Assembly (NCBI RefSeq): GCF_910580175.1
Contig: NZ_CAJTXD010000003.1
Span: 186,001-250,000, forward strand
Reading direction: 5' to 3'
DNA length: 64,000 nt
Source of the DNA: an uncultured Alistipes sp.
Lineage (GTDB): Bacteria; Bacteroidota; Bacteroidia; Bacteroidales; Rikenellaceae
The notes beneath the pieces are model-generated. The model searched no databases. It had not been told where the DNA came from and saw only the letters and a list, made by a program, of their open reading frames with translations. Below, piece by piece: positions 45,045-55,200 of this stretch; the first letter of the stretch is position 1, and every line of letters begins with the position of its first letter. Made by a program: the position numbers and the translations under genes.

Positions 45045-46670
45045 TCAGTTCCACGCTTCGTGTTGCGGGAAATTCTTGCCCATCATGTCGACCTGCGACT
45101 GCGGAATGGGCCAGAGTTCATGTTTGCCGGCAACGAAATTGTCTCGCGGTTCGGTGTAGTTCCGATCCAGATAGGGGTCGTCTGCTTGCGAATCGCCGGC
45201 ATGCGCCTTTACATATTCGGACAGCAGCCCCAGGCGTTTCAGCAAAGGCCAGCGAACCCCCTCGAAGTTGCATTCGCGGGCATATTCGTCGAGAATCTTT
45301 TCGAGCGTCAGCGGCCCGTGTTCCTCGTCGTTGCCGGCGCGCTGCCATGTCTTGTTGTAATACTTCAGCGCATCGGAGCTGCTGCCGTCCCGGTGGAAAT
45401 AGGCTTCGCAGCACATCAGCGCTGTTTCGCCCAGCCGATAGACGGGCAGATCCTTGAAACTCGAACGCAGGTCGGGCTGGTCGGTGTTGCTCCAGCAATC
45501 GAAATATTTCTTCGTAAAGAAATGCAGGTTGGTAATGTACTCGGACTTGCCTTTCGAAAGCTCCAAATCGTAGGGTTTGCCGTAGCTTGCATCCGAACGG
45601 TTGTTGCAGATGAGTTCGGTGCAGATGAGCTTCGTGTAACGCGAATCTTTCTCCTGGTCGAAAAGCGACAGCAGATAGGTGTTCGGGTAGACGCGGCCCC
45701 AGCCATAGCCGCCCATGCCGGAGGCGATGGAAAAATATTTGCCCAGTCCGTGGTATACGGGCAATGTTGTGAGACTCAGCCGATGACCCGTGAGCGTCGT
45801 GCTGCCCGTGGCGCCGCCGCCCATGTTGGTCGAGAATTGGTAGGCCCACAGAATCTCTTTCGAACGCAATTCGACGCCTGCCAGAAAGACATCTTCGGGA
45901 CGGCTCTCCAGCTTGAACAGGTCGGGGTGCGCGAAGATTTCTTCGCAGGCGTCGATCGCCGTGTCCCAGTCCTTTTCCCACATGGCGAATTGTGCCCGCA
46001 CATGCTTCGCAACGGCTTTCGTTATGCGGCCGTGTTGAGTGGCGGATGAACCTTCGGGGGTCTCCCATGCCAGATGCGCAGCCGCATCGTCGAGGTCGGT
46101 GCGGATGCGTTCGAACAGATCTTCTTGCGAAGCCGGTTCGAACACCCGTTCCAGGTTATCGACCGCCGTGGGCGTCGTGTTCAGATAGAGCCGCTCGAAC
46201 CGCTTGTAAAGTTCGAAGTAGGCGCGGCCGCGGAAGAATTTCGCCTCGGCCCATGCGCGTAGGACGACGGGGTTTTCGAGATCCATATGTTCGGCCGAAC
46301 CGATGATTTCGTTGGTCTTGCCGATGATGTTGTAATGGTGGTTCCAGAAACTTCCGACGACCTCGTTGTTGGGCATCAGGTTGTTCAGACGGGCCAGCGA
46401 GGCGGCCGTGCCTCCTCGGTAGACCATCAGGTCGGTGCTGTAATCGAGCATTTGGACTACGTAGCAGTCGTTGTTGTCGTTCGAAGGTTTGGCTATTTTA
46501 CGGTCGAGGTCGTATAGCGCCACGACCGCACGCGACAATCCTTCGGGGGTGTCGTAGAGCCAATTGTTGGTAATATTGGTTTTGGACTCCAACTCCAGAT
46601 ACTTCTTGCAGGAGGTCGCTGCGGAGGCAACCAGTGCGAGCGTCAGAAGCGTATATAAGGTTCGTTTCAT
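45045..46670 (-). CDS. RagB/SusD-family outer-membrane glycan-binding lipoprotein
   Basis: 541 residues. The signal ends at a lipobox-like ATSC (MKRTLYTLLTLALVASAATSC). The mature start KKYLELESKTNITNNW and helical TPR-like repeats in the first half (FFRGRAYFELYKRF) are diagnostic of SusD, as is the C-terminal RNYTEPRDNFVAGKHELWPIPQ block. SusD caps the SusC barrel and captures oligosaccharides on the cell surface. It starts 12 bp after the susC stop. The ligand is unknown. Confidence 0.94.
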   Translation of the reverse strand: MKRTLYTLLTLALVASAATSCKKYLELESKTNITNNWLYDTPEGLSRAVVALYDLDRKIAKPSNDNNDCYVVQMLDYSTDLMVYRGGTAASLARLNNLMPNNEVVGSFWNHHYNIIGKTNEIIGSAEHMDLENPVVLRAWAEAKFFRGRAYFELYKRFERLYLNTTPTAVDNLERVFEPASQEDLFERIRTDLDDAAAHLAWETPEGSSATQHGRITKAVAKHVRAQFAMWEKDWDTAIDACEEIFAHPDLFKLESRPEDVFLAGVELRSKEILWAYQFSTNMGGGATGSTTLTGHRLSLTTLPVYHGLGKYFSIASGMGGYGWGRVYPNTYLLSLFDQEKDSRYTKLICTELICNNRSDASYGKPYDLELSKGKSEYITNLHFFTKKYFDCWSNTDQPDLRSSFKDLPVYRLGETALMCCEAYFHRDGSSSDALKYYNKTWQRAGNDEEHGPLTLEKILDEYARECNFEGVRWPLLKRLGLLSEYVKAHAGDSQADDPYLDRNYTEPRDNFVAGKHELWPIPQSQVDMMGKNFPQHEAWN

Positions 46671-46682
46671 GTTCGTGGATTT

Positions 46683-49600
46683 TTAGAAAGTGAGATTGGC
46701 TCCGAAAACGAAGGTCTGCGGTTCGGGATAGGCTCCGGGTGACAGCTCGGGGCTGTACGACAGCAATTCGGTGAATGTCAGAAGATTGGTTGCCGTTGCA
46801 TAGAGACGCAGTTTGCTTAGACCCAGTTTCGAAATCCACCGTTTCTGAAAGTTGTAGCCGATTTGCAGCGTGCGCAGCCGAATGTAGGAGGTGTTCTGAA
46901 TGGCCAGTGCGCTTTGATAGGTGGCGTTGGAGTTGAACGACGGACGCGGGAACTGGTTCGACGGATTGTAGGGTGTCCAGTAGTCGACCTTCACACCGTT
47001 GAGTTTGCCTTGCAGCGAGCCGCCGCTGTTGGCTTCGTGCAAGAACGGGTTCATCAGACGACCGCCATGTACGCCGTACCAGTCCATGAAGAATTCGAAG
47101 CCTTTCCAGCGTAGCGTCGTCGAGAGCGACAGCGTGAAGTCGGGGTCTTTCGAGATCGGCGTACGGTCGTCGGCGTTGATTTTGCCGTCGTTGTTCAGGT
47201 CGCGGATTTTTACCATGCCCGGTTTCACGGCGTTGGTGTATTCCATCGCCTTGTCGGCCTTGCCGTCGCCGTCGGTGTCGATTGTCGGTTTGAGCGTGTA
47301 GACGATGTTGCCGTAGGCGTCTTTCGAGATGTCGAAGTCGTCGTATTGGAAGATGCCGTCGGTCTTGTAGTTGTAGTAAACGTTGATCGACTTGCCGACG
47401 AACCAGTTGTTGGCCGGTTGGCTGGCCGGACGCCCGTATTCGTCGAGCGTGTTGTCGATGCGGACGATTTCGTTGCGGAAGAGGCTGAAGTTGGAGGAGA
47501 CGCTCCACGAAAAATCTTTCTTGCGCAGTAGTTCGCCTGTCAGACCGATGTCCAGGCCCCAGCTTCGGGTCTTGCCGAGGTTGTCGAGCATCGAAGTGTA
47601 ACCCAGAGCCGAATTGATGCCTCGTTTGACGAGCAAGTCGGAAGTGCGGGTGTCGTAGAACTCGATGGTGCCTGCAAGCCGGTTGTTCCAGAAGCCGAAG
47701 TCGACGCCCGCGTTCACGGTGGCCGAACGCTCCCATTTCAGATTGGGGTTCGACAGTTCGGTGCCTGGCAGGTAGCCCATCACGTAGTCGTCGCCGAATT
47801 CGTAGCCGTGGCCGTCGGCCAGGCCGAGGGTCTCGTAGTTGCCGATGCCGTTCTGGTTGCCTACGATTCCGTAGCTCAGGCGCAGTTTCAGGTTGTCGAT
47901 CCACTCCGCTTCGCGCAGGAAGCCTTCTTGGTTCATGCGCCATGCCAGCGCTACGGAAGGAAACGTACCCCACTTGTTGTTCGCACCGAAGCGCGACGAG
48001 CCGTCGATACGCACGGCGACATTCAACAGATAGCGGTCCAGGAGAGCATATTGCGCACGGGCCATGAACGAAACAAGGTTGTGCTCGTTGGAGGCACGTG
48101 CGGGTTTGCCCGAGAATTCGCCGTTGGCGATGAAGTCGGGCCCCTTGTCCACAGGCAGGTTGTCGGTGGCGTACCCCAGCGTCGTGTTGAGGTTGTGGTC
48201 GATCGACTGCACGGCCGTGAGGGTCAGGTTGTGGTTTTGGTTGCGGATCGGCACCTGATAGGTAAGGATGTTTTCGATCAGCCAGTTTTTAGTCCGGCTG
48301 TTGGTAATTTGCGCCGAGGCGCCGCCGCCCGGATAGTCTGCGTCTTTGGCTTGTTTGTCTTCGTCGAAACGTTGATAAATCGAAGTATTGAGGCGATAGT
48401 TGAACCCTTTGAACGGTTTGATGTCCGCGAAGAAGTTCAGGCGGTACGAATCGCGGTTGATGCGGCGTTCGAAATGTTCGGCCCGATAGAGCGGATTGAT
48501 ATGGCCGCTGGAGTTGATGAGTTCGGTAGGGTTGCCGTCGGCATCATAGATCTCGGACAGCGGCGGGCGGGTAATGAATTCGTTGAAGTTGCCGTCTTCG
48601 CGTTTCTGCGACGTGATCGCATAGGAGGAGTTGACGCCTACGGAGAGCCATTTGTTGACCTTCAGATCGGCATTGATGCGGAACGTGCCGCGCCGGTAGC
48701 CCGATCCGAGACGGGCCATGCCGTTTTGGTCGAAGAATCCGGCACTGGCCGCCGCCTTGAGCTTCTCGCTGCCGCTGCGGATGCTGATGTCGTGGTTGTG
48801 GTAGAGGGCGTTGCGGAACATCAGGCTTTCCCAGTCGACCGATTTGCCGCTGGCCCATACGCGAGCCATGATTTCGTCGCCGAGTGCATCTTCGACCGAC
48901 ATTTCCCGGGCGTCGAGCAGTCCGGCATCGTTGGCTTTGGCCTCGCGGCGCAGGTTGAAATATTCCTCGCCCGAATAGAAGTCGAAATTGCGCCACAGTT
49001 TCTGAACGCCCACATACCCGTTGTAGGAGACCTCCGTGCGGCCGGCGCTGCCGCGTTTCGTGGTCACGAGAATCACACCGTCGCTGGCGCGTGCTCCGTA
49101 GATGGCTTGTGCCGCGGCATCTTTCAGGATTTCGAGCGATTCCACTTCCTCTGCGCTCAACGTGCTGAATTCGGTAGCGCTTGACGGCGAGCCGTCGATG
49201 ATGTAAAGCGGCGTGTTTTCGGCCGCTATCGAGCGCGCACCGCGAATCGTGATGGTCGGGATGGAACCCGGACGTCCCGACGAAGCGGTGACTTGTACGC
49301 CGGCCGCCCGGCCGCGAAGCATGTCGGCTACGTTGCTCGATGGGAAAGTCTTCATTTCGTCAGCTTTTACCGAAGTGACCGAGGTGGCGACGTCGCTCTT
49401 GCGTTGATAGCCGTAGCCCACCACGACCAATTCGTCGATGGCATTGGCCAGTTCTTCCATCACGACATCGATCGTGGTGCGGGAACCTATGATCGTCTGC
49501 TCCTTGCGGTAGCCGATGAACGAAAATTCGAGGGTCGCACGGGCATCGGCCGCGATGCGGTATCGACCGTTTATGTCGGTCGTCACGCCGATGGCGGTGC

Positions 49601-49745
49601 CGGCTACGGTAACGTTGACGCCGGGCAGCGGCCCGTTGGCATCTTTCACAACGCCCGTGACTGTCGTCTGCTGCGCCCAAAGGCTCGTCCAGGCGAACAG
49701 CGTTGCGACGAGCAAGACGAATTTTAGATGGATCGTTGGTTTCAT
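46683..49745 (-). CDS. SusC/RagA-family TonB-linked outer-membrane transporter
   Basis: 1020 residues. A signal peptide is followed by a carboxypeptidase-like beta-sandwich (TTVTGVVKDANGPLPGVNV), a plug domain (SVKADEMKTFPSSNVADMLRGRAAGV) and the 22-strand barrel. It ends in an aromatic residue (VFGANLTF), as expected for outer-membrane insertion. No long N-terminal anti-sigma-interacting extension is present, which fits control by the hybrid sensor rather than by an ECF sigma factor. It imports oligosaccharides with TonB energy. It lies 29 bp after the GH88-DUF2264 gene. Confidence 0.95.
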   Translation of the reverse strand: MKPTIHLKFVLLVATLFAWTSLWAQQTTVTGVVKDANGPLPGVNVTVAGTAIGVTTDINGRYRIAADARATLEFSFIGYRKEQTIIGSRTTIDVVMEELANAIDELVVVGYGYQRKSDVATSVTSVKADEMKTFPSSNVADMLRGRAAGVQVTASSGRPGSIPTITIRGARSIAAENTPLYIIDGSPSSATEFSTLSAEEVESLEILKDAAAQAIYGARASDGVILVTTKRGSAGRTEVSYNGYVGVQKLWRNFDFYSGEEYFNLRREAKANDAGLLDAREMSVEDALGDEIMARVWASGKSVDWESLMFRNALYHNHDISIRSGSEKLKAAASAGFFDQNGMARLGSGYRRGTFRINADLKVNKWLSVGVNSSYAITSQKREDGNFNEFITRPPLSEIYDADGNPTELINSSGHINPLYRAEHFERRINRDSYRLNFFADIKPFKGFNYRLNTSIYQRFDEDKQAKDADYPGGGASAQITNSRTKNWLIENILTYQVPIRNQNHNLTLTAVQSIDHNLNTTLGYATDNLPVDKGPDFIANGEFSGKPARASNEHNLVSFMARAQYALLDRYLLNVAVRIDGSSRFGANNKWGTFPSVALAWRMNQEGFLREAEWIDNLKLRLSYGIVGNQNGIGNYETLGLADGHGYEFGDDYVMGYLPGTELSNPNLKWERSATVNAGVDFGFWNNRLAGTIEFYDTRTSDLLVKRGINSALGYTSMLDNLGKTRSWGLDIGLTGELLRKKDFSWSVSSNFSLFRNEIVRIDNTLDEYGRPASQPANNWFVGKSINVYYNYKTDGIFQYDDFDISKDAYGNIVYTLKPTIDTDGDGKADKAMEYTNAVKPGMVKIRDLNNDGKINADDRTPISKDPDFTLSLSTTLRWKGFEFFMDWYGVHGGRLMNPFLHEANSGGSLQGKLNGVKVDYWTPYNPSNQFPRPSFNSNATYQSALAIQNTSYIRLRTLQIGYNFQKRWISKLGLSKLRLYATATNLLTFTELLSYSPELSPGAYPEPQTFVFGANLTF

Positions 49746-49774
49746 AAGCGGTTGGTTTTAGGTTGTGCAGTTTT

Positions 49775-52150
49775 TTATTCTTTGAGTGCCTTGTCGGCCG
49801 GCAGGTCGGCGCCCGACCAGGCTTTGACACTTGTCCACGGTTCGGCGGGCGCACTCCAGAACGGATCGTCGGCCGGCAGTCCGAGCGCGACGTATGCGGC
49901 GCAGCAGAGGTAAAGGCTGCCTGTCGAAATGTAGCTTTCGCCGATGGACGGTTGGTGGCCGCAGAAACCCACGCGGAGCCATCCCTGCTCGTCGAAGGTG
50001 CCGGGTGCATCCGTCTGGCGGCGGATCACGGCGGTCATCGCGCTGCGTACGGCAGCCGGAGCGAGCGCTTCGGGCAGCATGCGGCGGAGTGCGGCATCGG
50101 AAAGTGCGTGGAAAGCCCCGAACCGGTAGGCCAGCGAGCGCCCCGTCGCAGGATAGGTGCCCTCGGGAGAGATCATCCGCTCTTGAAGGGCGGCATAGCG
50201 GGTGTAACGGCTGTTTTGTTTGACGGCGAATGCCGCATCCGGGGCATTGTAACGTTTCAGCACGTCGATGAGGGTCATCATCATCGGCTGGATGACAAAG
50301 CTGTTGTAGTAGTCGAGGTGCAAGTCGGTGCCGTCGCCATAGTAGCCGTCGCCCTTGTACCACGCATCGAAGCGTTCGAATGCGTAGGCGATACGGTCGT
50401 ATTCCCATTGGCCGCCGAATTCGCGCAATGCCGCTTCGACCATGGCCGAGAAAAAGAGCCAGTTGGTCTCGGAGGGGCGGATCGCGCGCGATGCACGCAG
50501 TGCGTCGAGCAGGCGGGTGCGCGAAACAGCGTCGAGCTGCTCCCACAGCTGCGGAGCACGCAGCAGAGCCTGTGCAAGAAAGGCTGCGTCGACCAGCGGT
50601 TGGCGGCCTTCGCTGAAGTTCAGACAGTCGGGCGAATCGGGATCGACAGCATTTGCGAGCGCCGCCACCGAAAGACGCAGATACTCTCCGCGCAAACGGC
50701 CTTCGGGTGTAGCATCTTCGCCCAGTGCGAGCCATGGGGCGATGCCCACCATGACGCGGCCGAATGCTTCCAGGTGCGTGCAGGTGCGGCGGCGTGCAAT
50801 GTCGCCGATGCTCTCGACGGGCATCGTGGCGCGCAGTTCATTGTCGGCCAGGGCGGTCAGCACGGGCCGGGCTATGCGGTCGAGCGATGCGATCCATGTT
50901 TCCCGGTCGTTGCAGGCCGTGGCCGGAGCAGTGTTGTCGGTTATGGGTTGTCCGGCGGCAAGACGCTTGTAGCGCATCATGGCTTCGACGAAATAGTAGT
51001 CGGCATAGGAAATCGGAGCGTCGATTTCGTAGTTGCTGGCGAAGAATCCCGTCGAATGGGTAATGATGAAGTTGCCGTTCCGGCCCGCTTTCGAGCGATA
51101 TTTGGGCGAACAGAGCGAGCGCAGTTGATGTTCGGCCATGCGCAGGAAGCGTTCGCCGGTTTCTCCGTCGACGAAAGTCGAAAGTTCGATGTAGGCCGAA
51201 GCCATCAGAGCGCCGGCCGAGGCATCGCGCACCGCTTTCGGAATGTCGGGCGCATCGTAATCCCAGTAGGGAATCTTGTCGGCGGGCAGGTTCGGATGAT
51301 TCATCAGATATTTGCCGATGCGCACCGCATGATCGAGGTAGCGGCGTTCGCCCGTCTGACGATACATCATCGTGTAGCCGTAGAGACCCCACGCCTGACC
51401 GCGTGCCCAAGACGACGAATCGGAATAGCCTTGCCGAGTCACATGATGGATGGCCTTGCCTGTTTCTTCGTCGTAGCCTACGACGTGATACGAACTGGCA
51501 TCGGGCCGGAAGTGGTTGTGCATCGTCACATCGGCGTGCGATTTGGCCATGTCGCAATAGCTGTTGTCGCCCGCCAGGTGCGAAGCCACGGTCAACAGTT
51601 CGAGGTTCATCATGTTGTCGATAATGACCGTGTAACCCCATTTCTTGGTGTTCCACGAGCGGGTGCAGCCCACCTTGGGGTCGAATCGTGTGGCGAAGTT
51701 GCGCGCTGCGGTAAGGATGACGTCGCGGTAGGCTTCCTTGTGCGTCAGCCGGTAGCCGTTGCCGTAGGTGCAGTTGATGGCGAAGCCGATGTCGTGGTTG
51801 TCGGTACGGTCTTTCTCGCTCTCCATGCGCTCGGTAAGCTGTTCGGCGATACGGCGCAGGTCTTCGCGGCCGCTGTGTTCATACAGATACCACATCGTAC
51901 CCGGAAAGAACCCGCTGGCCCACCAGCGTATCGGGCACATGATGAGCGAGTCGTTGGACGCATACCAGCTGCGGGGCATCTGATCGGGCGTCTCTTTTAC
52001 CGATTCATAGAGTCGGAGCGACTGTTCGACGGCGAAGTCGAGGGTGCGGCCGACGGTGCGTACCGTAGCCTTGTCGCACACCGGACGTTCTTCGGCCTTC
52101 ATCGTCGGAGCGAGGCAGGCGAGAAGAACGAGGAGCAAAAGTTTTTTCAT
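49775..52150 (-). CDS. Fused GH88 unsaturated uronidase and DUF2264 (GH154-type) enzyme
   Basis: 791 residues from ATG 52150 (MKKLLLLVLLACLAPTMKA signal). Residues about 25-390 are a GH88 (alpha/alpha)6 barrel. NHDIGFAI and IIDNMMNLELL carry the two usual catalytic aspartates, and WARGQAWGLYGYTMMYR is the family hallmark. Residues about 410-770 match DUF2264: RRRTCTHLEAFGRVMVGIAPW, NFSEGRQPLVDAAFLAQAL, HLDYYNSFVIQPM. DUF2264 is, as I recall, CAZy family GH154 (beta-glucuronidase). GH88 acts on the 4,5-unsaturated uronate left by lyases. It is the first gene of the SusCD operon, with an operator upstream. Confidence 0.85.
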   Translation of the reverse strand: MKKLLLLVLLACLAPTMKAEERPVCDKATVRTVGRTLDFAVEQSLRLYESVKETPDQMPRSWYASNDSLIMCPIRWWASGFFPGTMWYLYEHSGREDLRRIAEQLTERMESEKDRTDNHDIGFAINCTYGNGYRLTHKEAYRDVILTAARNFATRFDPKVGCTRSWNTKKWGYTVIIDNMMNLELLTVASHLAGDNSYCDMAKSHADVTMHNHFRPDASSYHVVGYDEETGKAIHHVTRQGYSDSSSWARGQAWGLYGYTMMYRQTGERRYLDHAVRIGKYLMNHPNLPADKIPYWDYDAPDIPKAVRDASAGALMASAYIELSTFVDGETGERFLRMAEHQLRSLCSPKYRSKAGRNGNFIITHSTGFFASNYEIDAPISYADYYFVEAMMRYKRLAAGQPITDNTAPATACNDRETWIASLDRIARPVLTALADNELRATMPVESIGDIARRRTCTHLEAFGRVMVGIAPWLALGEDATPEGRLRGEYLRLSVAALANAVDPDSPDCLNFSEGRQPLVDAAFLAQALLRAPQLWEQLDAVSRTRLLDALRASRAIRPSETNWLFFSAMVEAALREFGGQWEYDRIAYAFERFDAWYKGDGYYGDGTDLHLDYYNSFVIQPMMMTLIDVLKRYNAPDAAFAVKQNSRYTRYAALQERMISPEGTYPATGRSLAYRFGAFHALSDAALRRMLPEALAPAAVRSAMTAVIRRQTDAPGTFDEQGWLRVGFCGHQPSIGESYISTGSLYLCCAAYVALGLPADDPFWSAPAEPWTSVKAWSGADLPADKALKE

Positions 52151-52185
52151 GATTGCATCGTTTTTACGGTTGGTTTTCTCTTTGA

Positions 52186-52193
52186 CAAAGGAC
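52186..52193 (-). promoter_or_regulatory. -7-like element of the GH88-susCD operon
   Basis: On the minus strand GTCCTTTG at 52193-52186, a six-of-eight match to TAnnTTTG. It has no -33 TTTG, as expected of an activator-dependent promoter. It gives a start about 30 bp before ATG 52150. It stands exactly 28 bp from the operator box, the same as at the other PUL promoter. Confidence 0.5.
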
Positions 52194-52213
52194 GGCAAGA
52201 AACGCTGCGCGGA

Positions 52214-52245
52214 ATGAAAAAATCATCCGTAAAAACGGTAAAATC
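52214..52245 (-). promoter_or_regulatory. Candidate hybrid-sensor operator, GH88-susCD promoter
   Basis: A 32-bp box, 26 of 32 bases identical to the one at 57867-57898 and at the same distance from its -7. Its core on the minus strand is GATTTTACC-N7-CGGAT, followed by TTTCAT. In addition AAAATCATC occurs twice on the plus strand (52219-52227 and 52240-52248), 21 bp apart, the two-turn direct repeat expected for an AraC-type regulator. It ends right at the stop codon of the regulator gene. Confidence 0.6.
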
Positions 52246-52248
52246 ATC

Positions 52249-55200
52249 TTAAACTTTCGGTGGCGCGCCCGACGATCGTTTTCGGTAGACGCTGGGCGTT
52301 ACGCCGAACTTGTTGCGGAAGCAGCGGATGAAGTAGCTCGGCGACGAGAAGCCTGTGTCATAGGCTATTTCAGCGACGCTCGCCCGGGGGTCGGTCTTGA
52401 GCCGTTCCAGGGCTTGACGAAGCCGGACAGAGAGTATGAATTCGTTGGGAGTCTGTCCGGCGATGCCTTTCAGTTTGGTAAAAAGCAGCGTGCGGCTGAG
52501 TCCGAGTTCGCTGGCGAAAGCGTTGACGTCGAATTCGCTGTCGGCAAGATGCCGTTCGACGATGGCTACGGCGTCGGAAAGGATCTTTCGGTCGTGCGGG
52601 TGGGTCGCGGCCACGAATTCGCGGTCGTCGATCGTATCGCGGAATCTCGATTGGAGGTGCCGGCGCTGCACGATGATGTTGTTGCAGCGGGCCAGCAGGA
52701 TGCGGACGTTGAACGGCTTGGCGATATAGTCGTCGGCACCGGTAAGCAGGCCTTCGAGCGTATGTTCTTCGGTGTGGTAGGCTGTAAGAAGCACCACGGG
52801 GATGTGACTTGTTTCGATACCTGTCTTGATGCGTTTGCACATTTCGAACCCCGACATGACGGGCATCATGATGTCGCTCAGCACCAGATCGGGTTGAAGC
52901 GCCCGGGCCGCTTCCAGACCCTCGGCACCGTTCGCGGCGGTATGCACTTCGTAGAGCGGTTCGAAGATTTGACGCAGCATTTCGAGCATCTCCGCATGAT
53001 CTTCGACGAGCAGGATCTTCGTGTTTTTCTCTATTTCGGGCTGCGGCGCTTCTTCAAGGCATTTTTGTTCGAGAAAAGCAGCGGGGTGTTTTTCCGTGTT
53101 GTCGACGAAGATGATGTTCGGATCGTCGCGGTGGAGCGAGAGCGGCAAATGGACGCTGAAAACCGAGCCTTTGCCGGGTTCGCTCTCGACCGTGATGCGT
53201 CCGCCGTGCATTTCGACCAGATTTTTGGCTTGCGAAAGACCGATGCCCGAGCCGTATTGGTTGATTGCAGCATTGGTTTGTTCGTCTTGCCAGAAGCGTT
53301 CGAAGATGCGGTCGAGATGTTCGGGTGCTATGCCGACGCCCGTGTCGGCCACGGAGATCACGGCTTCGTTGTCCCCGGCGCTCACGCTCATCGCGATGCA
53401 GCCGCCGGAGGCCGTGTATTTGAAGGCGTTGGAGAGCAGGTTGTCCAAAACTTTTTCCAGCCGTCGTCGGTCGAACTCCAGTTCGAGCGGCGTTTCGGGT
53501 TTCGCGAAACGAAATTCGATGCCGCGTTGCGAGGCGTAGTCCTGGAACAGCAGCCAGATGCCTTTGGCTACGGCTCCGAGTTCTTCGCGATCGACATGCA
53601 GACGCAGCTGCGACTGGTCGAGCCGGCGGATGTCGATGATCTCGTCGACCATGTTTTTCAGGCGTTGGGTGTTGCGGTATACGCTCAGAATCCGGTTGTA
53701 GACCGACGGGGCGATGTCCTGCCGCATGAGCAGGACTTCGACTTGTCCCATGATGAGGGTCAGGGGAGTTCGGAATTCGTGGGATACGTTGGTAAAAAAT
53801 CTGAATTTCTGGGTGTTGGATTGTTCGATATGTTCTTTCTCCAGTTGCTCGATGCGCAGCATCTGCTCCAGTTTCTGATGTTGCAGCCACAATTTCCACA
53901 ATTTCCAGAGCACGATGAGGCTGCTGACGGCGATCAGCAGCAGAAACCACGGCCGGGCGTAAAGCGGCGCCTTGACCCGCAAGTCGAACGTCGTCTCGGG
54001 CCGGCGGCCGTTTCTGTCGGGCAGCATGCCTCGCACCACGAAACGGTAGCGCCCTGCCTTGAGATTCATGTAGGTAACTTGAGTCGTATTTTCGGCCTTG
54101 ATGAAATGCGAATCGAATCCTTCGAGACAATATTCCAGTCCGGCGGCGGGGGCATTCACGAAATGGTTGCCGGCGATGCGGAACGTGACGGACGAATAGC
54201 GCGACGGAAGGGTCATCCGATGGCAGTAGAGCGGCGACGCGGCGAGCAGTCGGAGCGAGTCGCCCGGATGTACGGGGCAATTGTCCACCAGCAGCCCCTT
54301 GATGTGGATGCGATAGTCGGCATATCGTTCCCGGAACTGTCCGGAACGGATGTGGACGACGCCTTGCGGTCCGCAGACGAAGATGTTCTGGTTGTCCGAG
54401 ATGTAGAGACCGTTTTCGCAGACGTTCGACAGGGGGAAACCGTTCGCCATACCGTAATTTTCGAACTGCGACCGGTGTTCGTCGAGCCAGCTGATGCCGT
54501 GGCTGTGTCCCACGTAGATCGTGTTCGAGGTGCTGTCGCTTTTCGGCATGAAGGCAGGGCGGTCGGCCAGGGCGGTCACGAATCCGCTGGCGAGACCCCG
54601 GTCGCTGCCATAATGTTCGAACGTGTCGTTTTGCGGGTCGTACCGGAAGATGCCCGACCCCGTGGAGCCGAGCCACAGCTCGCCGGCAGAGTCGCAAAGC
54701 AGATGGTTGATGTGTTGTTTGGCCTGCGTGCCCGAAATCTCGGCGAACGAGTAATGACGCACGGCGCCGCTTGCTTCGTCGAGCTGCATCAGATCGAACG
54801 AAGTGGTTATCCACAATTTCCCGTTGCTGCGGGCGATGTCCCATATTTGGGATACGCTGCGCCGGAAAATCGCTTCGTTGTCGACCGCTTCCAGCCGCAT
54901 CTTTTCCCGGTTGAGCCGCACCAGGCCGATGCGGGTCGCCAACAGCAGACCCGATCGGCCGTCGTCGATGATGCGCAGGATGTTGTGCGCCCGACCCACG
55001 CAGCGTTCTTCTGCGTTCCACACCGAGGGTTCCACATGGGTGCATTGTCTCGTGCGCAGATCGATGCAGTCGATGCCGTTGAAGAGCGATGCGGCCCACA
55101 GCTGATGCCGGTCGGCGTCGTAATGAAGCGTCTTGATGACCGTGTTGTTCGCTAAACCGGGAAACAGGTCGAAATAGGCATTTTCGGGGTCGAACCGAAT

